Positions 36,451-45,085 of a DNA stretch of 64,000 nt are shown here, one piece after another; position 1 is the first letter of the stretch, and each line of letters opens with the position of its first letter. The translations under genes and the position numbers were made by a program. This stretch comes from Amycolatopsis echigonensis (GTDB taxonomy: Bacteria; Actinomycetota; Actinomycetes; Mycobacteriales; Pseudonocardiaceae): positions 1 through 64,000 of the forward strand of contig NZ_JACJHR010000023.1 in NCBI RefSeq assembly GCF_014174495.1, given 5' to 3'. A model generated the notes under the pieces. That model searched no databases, was not told the DNA's origin, and saw only the letters and a program-made list of their open reading frames with translations.

Positions 36451-38109
36451 CTACGACCCGGTTTTCGACGGTTCCTTCGTCAGCGCGTGGTTGAGCGCGG
36501 TCAGGAAGGCCAGCAGCCGAGGGCCGAAGCGACGCAGGTCATTGTCCTGTTCGACGCCGCCGTACCAGGAGAGGCCGGCCTGGCCGTCGGCGTCCGGGTC
36601 CAAGTCGGCGAACGCGCCGAGCCAGCGTTCGGTGTCGCCGAGCACCACCGCGTACGGCAGGGAACGGGAGAACACCATCTCGCGGTCCGCCGGGCGTTCG
36701 ATGTCTTCCGCGCGCAGACGGTGCAGGTAGCGCAACAGCCCGCGGATCTGGCCGGCGACCGCGCGGCCGCGGGCGGTGCGGGACGGCAGCAGCGCGCGAG
36801 CCGCGGCGAGACCCAGGCCGGCGAGCGCGACCGCGACGCCCAGCAGCGCGTGCCCGACGGTGAACGAAAGCACCGCCGTCGCGACCAAGCCGAGCACGAA
36901 CAGCAGGATGCCGGGCAGCGCCAGCACCCCGCGCGAGGTGTCCGGACGACGCGAGAACCATTGGCTGGCAACGACGTCCCGGTACATGGAGTCCTGGATC
37001 GGTGCCGCGTCGAGATCGTTCAGCCGGGACAGCAGGACGGTGTCGGTACCTTCCGGCAGCAGCGTTTCGCAGACCACCCGCTCGAAATCGCGCAGGTGCT
37101 CGTCCGGCGGGTTCCGCCGGGAGATCTGCCAGTCCGGACCGGGAAGCTCGGCCAGCCACAGGTAATTCCGCACCGCCAGATCGACGACAGTGGCCGCGAT
37201 GTCCACCGGGTCCACCGACTCGTCCATCACGGTGCCGATCTGCCCGGGAAGCACCCCGTCCGGAGAAGCGAACCAAGTTCGGCCGTTTTCCTGCAACAGA
37301 ACTTCGATTGTGGTATCGCCGACGCTGGTCGCGAGCTCGTCTTGCTTTCGGCGTCGCCATACGAATAGCGCGGTGGCAATCAGCAAAACGGCAACCGCGG
37401 CGAAGCCGATGACGGACGGCAAGGTGAGCGAGAATGCCGCCGCCAATGCGCTGGCCGGCACGAAATCGGCATTCGCCGGCGCGGTGCCCGGTGGCAGCCC
37501 GACTGACAGTTCCATCCGCGCGCCCGGCGGCAAATCGTTCTGCTGCAGCCGCAGCACGCCGGTGTGGTCGACCTCGGACAGCGTGCACGGCTGGTTCGCG
37601 CCGATCGAACAGGTCACCGGAGCCATCTGCCGGGCCGGGGCGAGGAAGGACGCCTTGATTTCCTTCACCGGCCGGTCGAAGCCGCCCGCGACGAGCGCGC
37701 GCACCTGCTGGCCGCCGCCCTGGTCGGCGAGGGCGCCGGTGAGTGTGTAGACGACGGTGGATTCGCCCGCGCCGAAGGTGAGCGTCAACTGGTCGTCGGC
37801 CTGCGCGACGGCGCTGCCGCCGGTGGCCTTCGCGTCCCGCACCGTGTAGCGGAGGTCCTGCCCGTCGTCGGCGGGCAGCCGCAGCGGCAACGTGGACACC
37901 AGTCGCTGTCCACCTGGGACAGTCACCTTCTCGGTGACCTGGAAGCCGCCGTCGCGCAACAGTTTCAGTGCGATTTCCGCAGTCGCTTCGGAGGACGCTT
38001 GCGCATTCTCGGAATGCCACCCGGTTCCGGAGAAGGCCGCCGCCGGACTCGGGGCGGATAGCACCGCCAATGCCGCGATCGCCGCCGCGGAAACCCATTT
38101 CCTCGCCAC
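36451..38109 (-). CDS. DUF2207 predicted membrane protein
   Basis: A signal peptide (AAAIAALAVLSAPSPAAAFSG) leads to an extracytoplasmic beta-rich domain (about 30-215). A membrane helix follows at about 225-250 (SVIGFAAVAVLLIATALFVW), then a cytosolic domain with VDIAATVVDLAVRNYLWL. A pair of helices at about 385-430 (GVLALPGILLFVLGLVATAVL) and a C-terminal DREMVFSRSLPYAVVLG segment complete it. This layout is that of DUF2207 proteins, whose role is unknown. GTG 38109 starts MARKWVSAAA. It is divergent from the metallopeptidase, 91 bp away, and both lie between the tsaE-tail repeats. Confidence 0.85.
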   Translation of the reverse strand: MARKWVSAAAIAALAVLSAPSPAAAFSGTGWHSENAQASSEATAEIALKLLRDGGFQVTEKVTVPGGQRLVSTLPLRLPADDGQDLRYTVRDAKATGGSAVAQADDQLTLTFGAGESTVVYTLTGALADQGGGQQVRALVAGGFDRPVKEIKASFLAPARQMAPVTCSIGANQPCTLSEVDHTGVLRLQQNDLPPGARMELSVGLPPGTAPANADFVPASALAAAFSLTLPSVIGFAAVAVLLIATALFVWRRRKQDELATSVGDTTIEVLLQENGRTWFASPDGVLPGQIGTVMDESVDPVDIAATVVDLAVRNYLWLAELPGPDWQISRRNPPDEHLRDFERVVCETLLPEGTDTVLLSRLNDLDAAPIQDSMYRDVVASQWFSRRPDTSRGVLALPGILLFVLGLVATAVLSFTVGHALLGVAVALAGLGLAAARALLPSRTARGRAVAGQIRGLLRYLHRLRAEDIERPADREMVFSRSLPYAVVLGDTERWLGAFADLDPDADGQAGLSWYGGVEQDNDLRRFGPRLLAFLTALNHALTKEPSKTGS

Positions 38110-38200
38110 GGCAGCAGAGCCTAGAGCACACCGGCTAGGCTGGGCGCCCCGGCAGTGAAAAAAGCCGGATTACGCGAATCACGCAATCGCAGGGGGAACG

Positions 38201-39574
38201 ATGACCTGGCCACCGCAAGGCGGTCCTTATCCGGTTCCGCCGGGAGCCGCCCCGCTCCCGCCGCCGCGGCCGCTGCCGCCCGGGATGCCGCCGGGCCCCG
38301 GGATGCCAGGCGGCGGAATGGCGGGGCCGGGGATGCCGCCGGGGCAGCAGTTTCCGGGCGGGCCGCCGATTCCGCCGGCACAGCAGTTCCCTCCCGGACC
38401 GCCGTTTCCCGCTGCCGGACCGGCAGTTCCTTTGCCGCCGCCGGCCGCGCCGTTGCCGCCGCCGCAGGTCGCTCCGGTGCCGGGACCATTCGCCGCGTCC
38501 CCTGGTGTGCCCGCGCCGGCATTCGGTCCGGTCGCCCGGCTCGACGGCTATCGCGCCGGGCGTCCGCCGAAGAAATCGCACGCCGGGGTGATCGTGCTGG
38601 TGTCCGTGCTCGGCGCGATCGTGCTGGTCGTCGGGGGACTGGCAGCACTCGGTGCGGCCGTGCACAAAGACAAGCGCGTCGACGCGGCGAGCACCACGCC
38701 GCCGACGTATTCCTCGATCTTCAGGGAAACGCCGCCCACCCGGTACACCACCGAAAGCAGCACTTCGACCACGACCACCTCGACAACCAGGGAAATCCGC
38801 GAAACCACCAGCGGCTCGGAACCGGCGTCCGAGGCCCCGCCGGCGCCCCGCGGCCCGCGACCGGTGAAGGAGACCGCGCGGAACCCGCTGTTCGCCAGCG
38901 CCGACGCCGGATTGCAGAACGTGGCGTGCCCGCTCAGCCGCTGGAGTTCGGACCGGGCCGGCGCGGAACGGTTCTTCCAGTCCGGCATCCGCTGCCTGAA
39001 CACGGTGTGGGCACCGGTGCTCGGCGACGCCGGCCTTCCGTTCGAGAGCCCGAACCTGGTGGTCGCGCAGTCCGGCCAGATGCAAAGCCCGTGCAGTTCG
39101 TCCGGTGACAATTTCGCCGCCTACTACTGCCCGACGAACGAGACCATCTACATGCCGATGGACAAGCTCCAGATCGAGGAATACGGCGCGCATCCCGGCA
39201 TCTACCTCGCGGTGCTGGCCCACGAATACGGTCACCACGTGCAGAACCTGTCCGGCGTCGAGGAGGCGATGAGCGAACAGCGGTACGACGCGGGTGCCGA
39301 CTCCGACGCCGGGCTGGAGCTGTCCCGCCGTCTGGAACTGCAGGCGCAGTGCTTCTCCGGCATGTTCCTCGGTGCGTCGTCGGCCGCGGGCGGCTCGATC
39401 GACCGCAACATCTACAACGAGGCCTGGAACTCCGAGGACCGCGGGGACCACGGCGGCGGTCCGCGCGACCACGGCACCGACGAGCACTCCGCCTCCTGGT
39501 GGCGCCAGGGCGCGACGAAGAACCGCGCCCAGCAGTGCAACACCTGGGCAGCGAACTCCACCGACGTGGCCTGA
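38201..39574 (+). CDS. Neutral zinc metallopeptidase, membrane-anchored (YpfJ-like)
   Basis: Residues 1-120 are Pro/Gly-rich and cytosolic. A membrane helix at about 127-148 (HAGVIVLVSVLGAIVLVVGGLA) exposes a C-terminal peptidase. The zinc motif is HEYGHH (about 340-345), with a downstream ligand region RRLELQAQCFSGMFLG, typical of the PF04228 neutral zinc metallopeptidase family. 457 aa. GGGGGAACG precedes ATG 38201. Its TGA (39572-39574) lies within the second copy of the tsaE tail, so the gene end is the repeat boundary. Confidence 0.88.
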   Translation: MTWPPQGGPYPVPPGAAPLPPPRPLPPGMPPGPGMPGGGMAGPGMPPGQQFPGGPPIPPAQQFPPGPPFPAAGPAVPLPPPAAPLPPPQVAPVPGPFAASPGVPAPAFGPVARLDGYRAGRPPKKSHAGVIVLVSVLGAIVLVVGGLAALGAAVHKDKRVDAASTTPPTYSSIFRETPPTRYTTESSTSTTTTSTTREIRETTSGSEPASEAPPAPRGPRPVKETARNPLFASADAGLQNVACPLSRWSSDRAGAERFFQSGIRCLNTVWAPVLGDAGLPFESPNLVVAQSGQMQSPCSSSGDNFAAYYCPTNETIYMPMDKLQIEEYGAHPGIYLAVLAHEYGHHVQNLSGVEEAMSEQRYDAGADSDAGLELSRRLELQAQCFSGMFLGASSAAGGSIDRNIYNEAWNSEDRGDHGGGPRDHGTDEHSASWWRQGATKNRAQQCNTWAANSTDVA

Positions 39575-39658
39575 CCCGCCACGACGACGACACCCGGACC
39601 GTCGTCCTGGAACCGCACGGCTCCTGGACCACCCGGGTCGACCGGTTGCAAGCGGCCT
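39571..39658 (+). repeat. Direct repeat B: orphan copy of the tsaE 3' end
   Basis: An 88-bp partner of repeat A, offset 3231 bp. It keeps the tsaE frame open (TRHDDDTRTVVLEPHGSWTT ... RLQAA, then TGA 39658-39660) but has no start, so it is a gene fragment rather than a gene. It overlaps the metallopeptidase stop codon at its left edge. Confidence 0.95.
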
Positions 39659-39667
39659 GAACGCGCC

Positions 39668-39700
39668 GAAGGGCCCCTTGATTTCCTCAAGGAGCCCTTC
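39668..39700. terminator. Bidirectional hairpin between the tsaE fragment and the transporter gene
   Basis: The arms GAAGGGCCCCTTGA and TCAAGGAGCCCTTC pair with one mismatch around a five-base loop. It lies between convergent genes, the metallopeptidase and the MFS transporter. Confidence 0.75.
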
Positions 39701-39715
39701 AGCGCTGTCGGCCGA

Positions 39716-41128
39716 TTACTGCTGGCTGGCCTTGGCCGCCGCGTCCTCGGAAGCGGTCAACGACGGGGCCGACCCCGGCAACGGCTTCTTGGCGGGTTCC
39801 TTCAGCTTCACGAGCGTGAGCACGCCGACCGCACCGGCGATCATCAGGTAGTACCCGGGCCATTTGAGGTCCCCGGTCGCCAGCACCAGCGCGCTCATCA
39901 CCAGCGACACCGTCCCGGCGAACGCGGACACGAAGATGTTGAACGAGATCGACAGCCCGCCGTAGCGGACCTCGGTCGGGAACAGCGCGGGCAGCGTGGA
40001 CGGGCAGGTCGAGGAGAAGCAGATCAGCAGCAGTCCCATCAGGACCAGGCCGAGCAGCACCGAGATCAGCGACCCGCTCTTGAGCAGCAGCACCATCGGG
40101 AGGCCGAGCACGATCAGCCCGCCGGCTCCGACCCACAGGATTGGCTTGCGGCCCACCTTGTCGCTGAGCCTGCCGAGCAGCGGGATCAGCAGCACCCCGA
40201 GCCAGAGCACGGCGATCTGCAGCCATTCCGCCGCGGTGGACGAGATCGCCTGCCCGCCGTGCGCGGACATCGTGCGGTCGTCCTTGAGGTAGGTCGGCAT
40301 GTAGCTGGTGAGCATGTAGTTGGTGACGTTCCAGGTCACCACGAGGCCGCCAGCCAGCAGCATCGTCGGCCAGTACTTCGCGAAGATCGTGCGGACCACG
40401 TGCTTGGACTCGGCGTCCTCGCGCTTGCCGGACTCGTCGAGCAGCTGCTGGAAGGCGGGCGTCTCCTCGAGCTTCGTCCGCAGGTAGACCCCGACGATGC
40501 CGAGCGGAAGCGCCACCATGAACGGGATCCGCCAGCCCCAGGTGTCCATGAAGGCCGGCGTCGAAACCAGCGGCAGCACCGACGAGACGGTCGCGCCCAG
40601 CGCGTACCCGATGAAGGTGCCGAACTCCAGGAAGCTGCCGAAGTAGCCGCGGCGGCGGTCCGGGCTGTACTCGGCGATGAACGTCATCGCGCCGGCGTAT
40701 TCGCCGCCGGTGGAGAAGCCCTGCAGGACCCGCGCGCAGACCAGCAGGATCGGCGCGGCCAGCCCGATCGAGGAGTACGACGGGATCAGTCCGATGAGGA
40801 AGGTGCCGGTCGCCATCAGGATGACCGTCACCGCGAGCACCTTGGTCCGGCCGATCTTGTCGCCGAGCGGACCGAAGAACAGGCCGCCGAGCGGACGCAC
40901 CAGGAACGCCACGGCGAAGGTCGCGAACGTCGCGAGCTGGGCCAGCGCGGGGTTGCCGGGCGGGAAGAACTGCGCCTCGATGGTGGTGGAGAGGTAGCCG
41001 TAGACCCCGAAATCGAACCACTCGGTGATGTTGCCGACCGCGGCCGCGCCGACCGCCCGGCGCATTGTCGCGTCGTCCGTGACGGTGGCGCCGCCCGACG
41101 GCCCCCTCCCGTCTGCTGCCTCTGTCAC
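39716..41128 (-). CDS. MFS transporter, MHS family (ProP/ShiA-like)
   Basis: Twelve membrane helices and MFS signatures are visible: GNITEWFDFGVYGYLS (the MHS-family N-terminus), RPLGGLFFGPLGDKIGRTKVL (loop 2-3), ARVLQGFSTGGEYAGAMTFI and GRLSDKVGRKPIL in the second half. Proton symport of compatible solutes such as proline or betaine, or of small organic acids such as citrate, is usual for this family. The substrate cannot be told from sequence here. 470 aa. ATG 41128 starts MTEAADGRG. No neighbouring metabolic gene suggests the substrate. Confidence 0.85.
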   Translation of the reverse strand: MTEAADGRGPSGGATVTDDATMRRAVGAAAVGNITEWFDFGVYGYLSTTIEAQFFPPGNPALAQLATFATFAVAFLVRPLGGLFFGPLGDKIGRTKVLAVTVILMATGTFLIGLIPSYSSIGLAAPILLVCARVLQGFSTGGEYAGAMTFIAEYSPDRRRGYFGSFLEFGTFIGYALGATVSSVLPLVSTPAFMDTWGWRIPFMVALPLGIVGVYLRTKLEETPAFQQLLDESGKREDAESKHVVRTIFAKYWPTMLLAGGLVVTWNVTNYMLTSYMPTYLKDDRTMSAHGGQAISSTAAEWLQIAVLWLGVLLIPLLGRLSDKVGRKPILWVGAGGLIVLGLPMVLLLKSGSLISVLLGLVLMGLLLICFSSTCPSTLPALFPTEVRYGGLSISFNIFVSAFAGTVSLVMSALVLATGDLKWPGYYLMIAGAVGVLTLVKLKEPAKKPLPGSAPSLTASEDAAAKASQQ

Positions 41129-41375
41129 ATCGCTCCCTTCGCGTTTTCAGGACTCACTGCGCAGAGCCCCCGCCATCACCTACCGCGAGCGCGTCAAAGC
41201 CTAACGTGATGCGTCTCACTTACGCACAGGGGTAGCGGCGGTAACACAGACCGGGGACCATGCGCTGTAGCAGGTAGATACCTGTTCAACCCCATCAACC
41301 CGCACGCGTCGGCCAGCGGATCATCCGGATTCGCCGACGGGCATCGACGCATGCAACCCGTGAGGAGGAGCCGCA

Positions 41376-41486
41376 ATGACGGCAGTATTCGTGGCCATCG
41401 CAAGCTGTGCAACCGCGGGAGTCGCTGTAGCGGCCACCCTCGCGTCCTACGCGCAGCGCAAGTGGCGGGTCCGGGCCGAGGCCTGA
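41376..41486 (+). CDS. 36-aa single-helix membrane peptide
   Basis: GAGGAGGAG five bases before ATG 41376 is one of the best ribosome sites in the window. The peptide has one hydrophobic helix (VFVAIASCATAGVAVAATLA) followed by a basic tail with Arg and Lys, so it should insert N-out with its tail inside. It lies alone, convergent with the carboxyltransferase gene, whose stop is seven bases away. I do not recognise a family. Function unknown. Confidence 0.55.
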   Translation: MTAVFVAIASCATAGVAVAATLASYAQRKWRVRAEA

Positions 41487-41492
41487 CCTGTC

Positions 41493-42809
41493 CTAAGGCT
41501 GAACGATCCCGGCTGCCAGGCCGAGGCCGACCAGGTCCTGCGGGCGCAACCGCAGCTGGTCGGCCACGGCCGGCACGTCGGTCATCGGGCGTTTCAGGAT
41601 CGCCGCCGCGGCTTCCGGTGAGGTGACCGAGAAGTAGGCGTCCGGGGTGATCCACGTCGCGCCCGGAGCGGCGAAAGCCAGCGCGCCGCCGGAACCGCCT
41701 TCGCCGATCACCAGTGTGGTGACCGGCACAGCGGCGGTGGCGATCGCTTCGAAGAGTTCCGCGATCGCTGGTCCGATCCCGCCTTCTTCCGCTTCGTCGT
41801 CGTTCGCCGCGCCGGGAGTGTCCACAAGGGTCAACACCGGAATCCCTAGCCGGGAGGCCAGCCGGACGAGTCGGGCAGCGGTGCGGAAGCCCGCTGGACG
41901 CGTCGCAGTGCCGCATTGTGCTGCGTACGCGATCGCGCGGCCGTCTCGCCAGCCGAAGCCACATTGGACGCCTTCGTCCACGTGACCGGCACGGTCGCCC
42001 TGTAAGTTCTCTCGCCAGTCGAAGTACGCGTCGAGGTACTCGGGTGCGCGCGCTCGCGAAGGAGCGCGCGCGGCCCGTACGGCGTCCCAGCCGGTTTCGG
42101 GCAGCGCGACATCGCGACGGGCCTTGGGCGGGGGAGCGGGGTCTGTCGACGGGGAAGCCAAGAGCTGTAGCCATCGCGCGAGGACGTCACCCAGCTCGTC
42201 TGGTTCAACGAGACTGTCGACCTGACCCCACTCCAGCTTCGCTTCGACGGTGTACGCCTCTGCAGGCGAAGTCGCAGGCCGTACGCGAGAGCCAGCGAAG
42301 CCAACCTGTGCATCGGGCAGTCCCAACACGACGTCGGAACCGGCACCGAGCGTCGCCCAGCCACCACCGGTGGACGGGTCGCGCAGGACGGAGATCTGCG
42401 GGACGCCCGCCGCGCGTGCTTCCGCGGCGGCGCGTGCGATTCGTTGGAGCTGGGAAAGCGCGCGCATGCCGTGCTGCATCCGGCTGCCGCCAGTCGCGAC
42501 CAGCGAAACCACCGGCAGGCCTCGTTCCTTCGCGTGGGCGAAGGCGGCCTCGACGCGGTCGCCGGTCTGCTGTCCGATCGATCCGCCGAGGAAGCCGAAC
42601 TCCCAGGCGATCAGCACCGTGGGCACGTCGCCGATCCGGGCCTGTCCGACGACCACCGACTCGGTCTCGCCGGTGCGCGCGGCGGCTGCCGCCCGGGCTT
42701 CCGGATATCCCGGCCAGCCGAGCGGATCGTCGGCCGGAGCGTCCGGAAGGGACAGGTCGGTGAACTCAGCGGAGATGGCGGCCAGCAGTTCGCGCGCGGT
42801 GGGCCTCAT
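41493..42809 (-). CDS. Acyl-CoA carboxyltransferase, AccD-AccA fusion type
   Basis: The protein combines an AccD-like half (VLIAWEFGFLGGSIGQQTGD, LVATGGSRMQHGM, VLRDPSTGGGWATL) and an AccA-like half (LTLVDTPGAAND, TLVIGEGGSGGALAFA, YFSVTSPEAAAAIL). The zinc-ribbon of classical AccD is absent. 438 aa. ATG 42809 overlaps the MatB stop as ATGA. No biotin carboxylase or carrier gene lies nearby, so carboxylation of an acyl-CoA would need partners elsewhere. A similar gene follows matB in Streptomyces (by memory, SCO2445), which suggests a linked role in malonyl-type CoA metabolism. Confidence 0.85.
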   Translation of the reverse strand: MRPTARELLAAISAEFTDLSLPDAPADDPLGWPGYPEARAAAAARTGETESVVVGQARIGDVPTVLIAWEFGFLGGSIGQQTGDRVEAAFAHAKERGLPVVSLVATGGSRMQHGMRALSQLQRIARAAAEARAAGVPQISVLRDPSTGGGWATLGAGSDVVLGLPDAQVGFAGSRVRPATSPAEAYTVEAKLEWGQVDSLVEPDELGDVLARWLQLLASPSTDPAPPPKARRDVALPETGWDAVRAARAPSRARAPEYLDAYFDWRENLQGDRAGHVDEGVQCGFGWRDGRAIAYAAQCGTATRPAGFRTAARLVRLASRLGIPVLTLVDTPGAANDDEAEEGGIGPAIAELFEAIATAAVPVTTLVIGEGGSGGALAFAAPGATWITPDAYFSVTSPEAAAAILKRPMTDVPAVADQLRLRPQDLVGLGLAAGIVQP

Positions 42810-44227
42810 CCCAGCGCTCGTTTCATGACTTTGCCCATGTCGTTGCGCGGCAAGGCATCCAGGTACCGCACGACCCTCGGCCGCTTGTGCGGGGCGAGCA
42901 GCTTCGACACGTGGTCGGCGAGGTCCTCGACGGTCGGGCGCGCGCCGTCCGGGACGACCCACGCGACGATCCGCTCGCCGAGGTCGTCGTCCGGTTCGCC
43001 GGTGACCGCCACCTCGGCGACGTTCGGGTGTTCCAGCAACGCGTTCTCGATCTCGCCCGCGCCGATCTTGTAGCCGCCGCTCTTGATCAGGTCGGTGGCC
43101 TTGCGGCCGACGATCCGGACGTAGCCGTCGGGGTCGCGGGTGGCCATGTCGCCGGTGCGGAACCAGCCGCCGTCGAGCGCGGCGGCGGTCGCGTCCGGCC
43201 GGTTGAGGTATTCGGTGAACAGATTCGGTCCGCGGACCTGGATCTCGCCGACCGCGTCCGGCTCGGTGACTTCGGCCCCGGACTCGTCGACGAGCCGCAG
43301 GTCGACCCCGGCGAGCGGGACTCCGACCGAACCCGGCTTGCGCTCGCCGTCGGCGCGGACGCTGGTGTTCATCAGGGTCTCGGTCATGCCGTAGCGCTCG
43401 ACGACCTGCTGTCCGGTCGCGGCGGTGATCCGCTGGTGGTCGTGCACCGGCAGCGCTGCCGAGCCGGAGACGAGCAGCCGCGCGGACTTGAGCGCGGAGG
43501 CGAGGGCTTCGTCGGTCGCGACCGCTTCGGCGATCCGGTGGTACATCGTCGGGACGCCGAACAGCATCGTCGCGCCGTTCGCGAGTTCCTCGGTGACGCC
43601 TTCGAGCGAGAACCGGCCCAGGTGCCGGACGGTTCCGCCGCGGCGCAGCGGGCCGAGGATGCCGAGGATCAGGCCGTGCACGTGGAACAGCGGCAGACCG
43701 TGGACGAGCACGTCGTCGGCGGTCCACTGCCAGGCGTCCTCTAGCGCGTCGAGCGTGCTCGAAATCGCGCGGCGAGGCAGGACGACGCCCTTCGGCGGGC
43801 CGGTCGTGCCGGAGGTGTAGACGATGAACGCGGGAGCCTCGGCGTCCGGCTCGCTGGCCGGCGGCTTCCCGTCGCCCTCCAGCGGAATGTCGCGCCGCGG
43901 CAGATCGAGCGCGGCGGGCAGTTCGACGCCGGGCTCGGCGAGCACCAGCGCGGGCTCGCTGTCGGCGAGGATGTGGCCGAGTTCGCGTTCGCCGATCTTG
44001 GGGTTCAGCGGCACCACCGGAACCCCGGCGAGCAACGCGGCGACCACTGCGACGCTCGTGTGCAGCGTCGGCGTCGCCCACACCGCGACCCGACGGTCCT
44101 TGGGCAGGTCGGCGGCCAGCGCCCCGGCGACCGCGCCGAGTTCGGCGTAGGTGAGTTTTCGGTCGCCGAAGCGCAGCGCTTCCTTGCCGGATCCGGCGGC
44201 GACTGCGGGAAACAGCGGATCGGGCAC
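42806..44227 (-). CDS. matB: Malonyl-CoA synthetase MatB
   Basis: MatB ligates malonate (and often methylmalonate) to CoA with ATP, giving extender units. The ANL fold is clear: VYTSGTTGPPKGVV (P-loop), LPLFHVHGLILGILGPLRRGG, ERYGMTETLMNTS, FRTGDMATRDPDGYVRIVGR and the lysine in RNDMGKVMKRAL. The sequence closely follows Streptomyces coelicolor MatB (SCO2444) as I remember it. The GTG start at 44227 is fixed by AGGAGG upstream and gives MPDPLFPAV; 473 aa. It is coupled to the carboxyltransferase. Confidence 0.9.
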   Translation of the reverse strand: MPDPLFPAVAAGSGKEALRFGDRKLTYAELGAVAGALAADLPKDRRVAVWATPTLHTSVAVVAALLAGVPVVPLNPKIGERELGHILADSEPALVLAEPGVELPAALDLPRRDIPLEGDGKPPASEPDAEAPAFIVYTSGTTGPPKGVVLPRRAISSTLDALEDAWQWTADDVLVHGLPLFHVHGLILGILGPLRRGGTVRHLGRFSLEGVTEELANGATMLFGVPTMYHRIAEAVATDEALASALKSARLLVSGSAALPVHDHQRITAATGQQVVERYGMTETLMNTSVRADGERKPGSVGVPLAGVDLRLVDESGAEVTEPDAVGEIQVRGPNLFTEYLNRPDATAAALDGGWFRTGDMATRDPDGYVRIVGRKATDLIKSGGYKIGAGEIENALLEHPNVAEVAVTGEPDDDLGERIVAWVVPDGARPTVEDLADHVSKLLAPHKRPRVVRYLDALPRNDMGKVMKRALG

Positions 44228-44336
44228 TTCGCGGACCTCCTGCGTCACCGGCACCTGGAACCGCACCGTACCGCCTAGTGGCGATCGCCACCTGCGACGC
44301 GATTCACAGCTATCGATTGTCAGGGGTACCCCGGGG

Positions 44337-45083
44337 TCAGGCGAGATTATCGAGCAGCGCGCGCACCCGTTCGACCATCGTTTCGTGCCGGGCCGGGGCG
44401 ACGTTCACGTACCGTTCGCCGCCGTCGGTTTCGGAGAACGAGAACAGGTAGCGCCCGTGCTCGGTGTCGTAGTACGTGCAGATGTCGCGCCCGTTGATCC
44501 GCCGTCCGCCGAGCCCGTCGCGCACCGCCGCGGTGATCTGGCCGCCGCCGGCCCGAGGCAACGCCGCGATGTCGAGCAGATGCCGGACGTCCTGCCTCGC
44601 CGGACCGCCGTCGATCGCCAGATTCAAGGCCGATTCTGGCACCGACACCGCTTGGCCCTGCGCGGGCCGGACGCGCGGCAGCTCCTGAATCAAATCCTCA
44701 ACCAGCGCCTCGGGCCGCGCAGGCCGCAACACCACCGTGCTGGTGGACGGCATGTGACAGGCGAGCACCGCGTCCTTCCGCAACGCCGCGACGACCAGCC
44801 GATACCGCCGGTCCCGCCCGCTCTCGACGGTCGCCGACAACTCGCTGGCCCCGCGGCACAACACGGTCATGGTCCGGGCGAACGTCTCGTCCAGACCACC
44901 GCGACCCCAGACGCCCTGGTCGGCCATGGCGCTCACCGCGGCTTCGCGGTGAGCGCGCGCCTCCTCGGGGTCGCGCCAGAGCGGGTCGGGAGCGAGTGCG
45001 GTCGGGAGCGAAACCCCAGCCAACTCCGCCGCGAGGGGCAGGCAATCGGCCGGGAGCACCACCTCGCGGGCGAGCACGAGCAT
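44337..45083 (-). CDS. EspG-like ESX secretion-associated chaperone
   Basis: EspG proteins are cytosolic chaperones that bind PE/PPE substrates of ESX systems. This 248-aa protein starts MLVLAREVVLPADCLPLAAELAG and has LCRGASELSATVESG, RYRLVVAALRKDAVLACHM and a C-terminal GGERYVNVAPARHETMVERV, the alpha/beta layout of the EspG family. It lies two bases after the PPE-like gene, exactly where a substrate-chaperone pair is expected. In mycobacteria ESX-4 has no EspG, so this pair is an addition. Confidence 0.82.
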   Translation of the reverse strand: MLVLAREVVLPADCLPLAAELAGVSLPTALAPDPLWRDPEEARAHREAAVSAMADQGVWGRGGLDETFARTMTVLCRGASELSATVESGRDRRYRLVVAALRKDAVLACHMPSTSTVVLRPARPEALVEDLIQELPRVRPAQGQAVSVPESALNLAIDGGPARQDVRHLLDIAALPRAGGGQITAAVRDGLGGRRINGRDICTYYDTEHGRYLFSFSETDGGERYVNVAPARHETMVERVRALLDNLA

Positions 45084-45085
45084 CG

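Noticed and set aside
36343..39660. Transposon or insertion sequence carrying the DUF2207 and metallopeptidase genes
   Set aside because: No transposase, integrase, terminal inverted repeats or short target-site duplication is visible. Only the long tsaE-tail direct repeat supports mobility.
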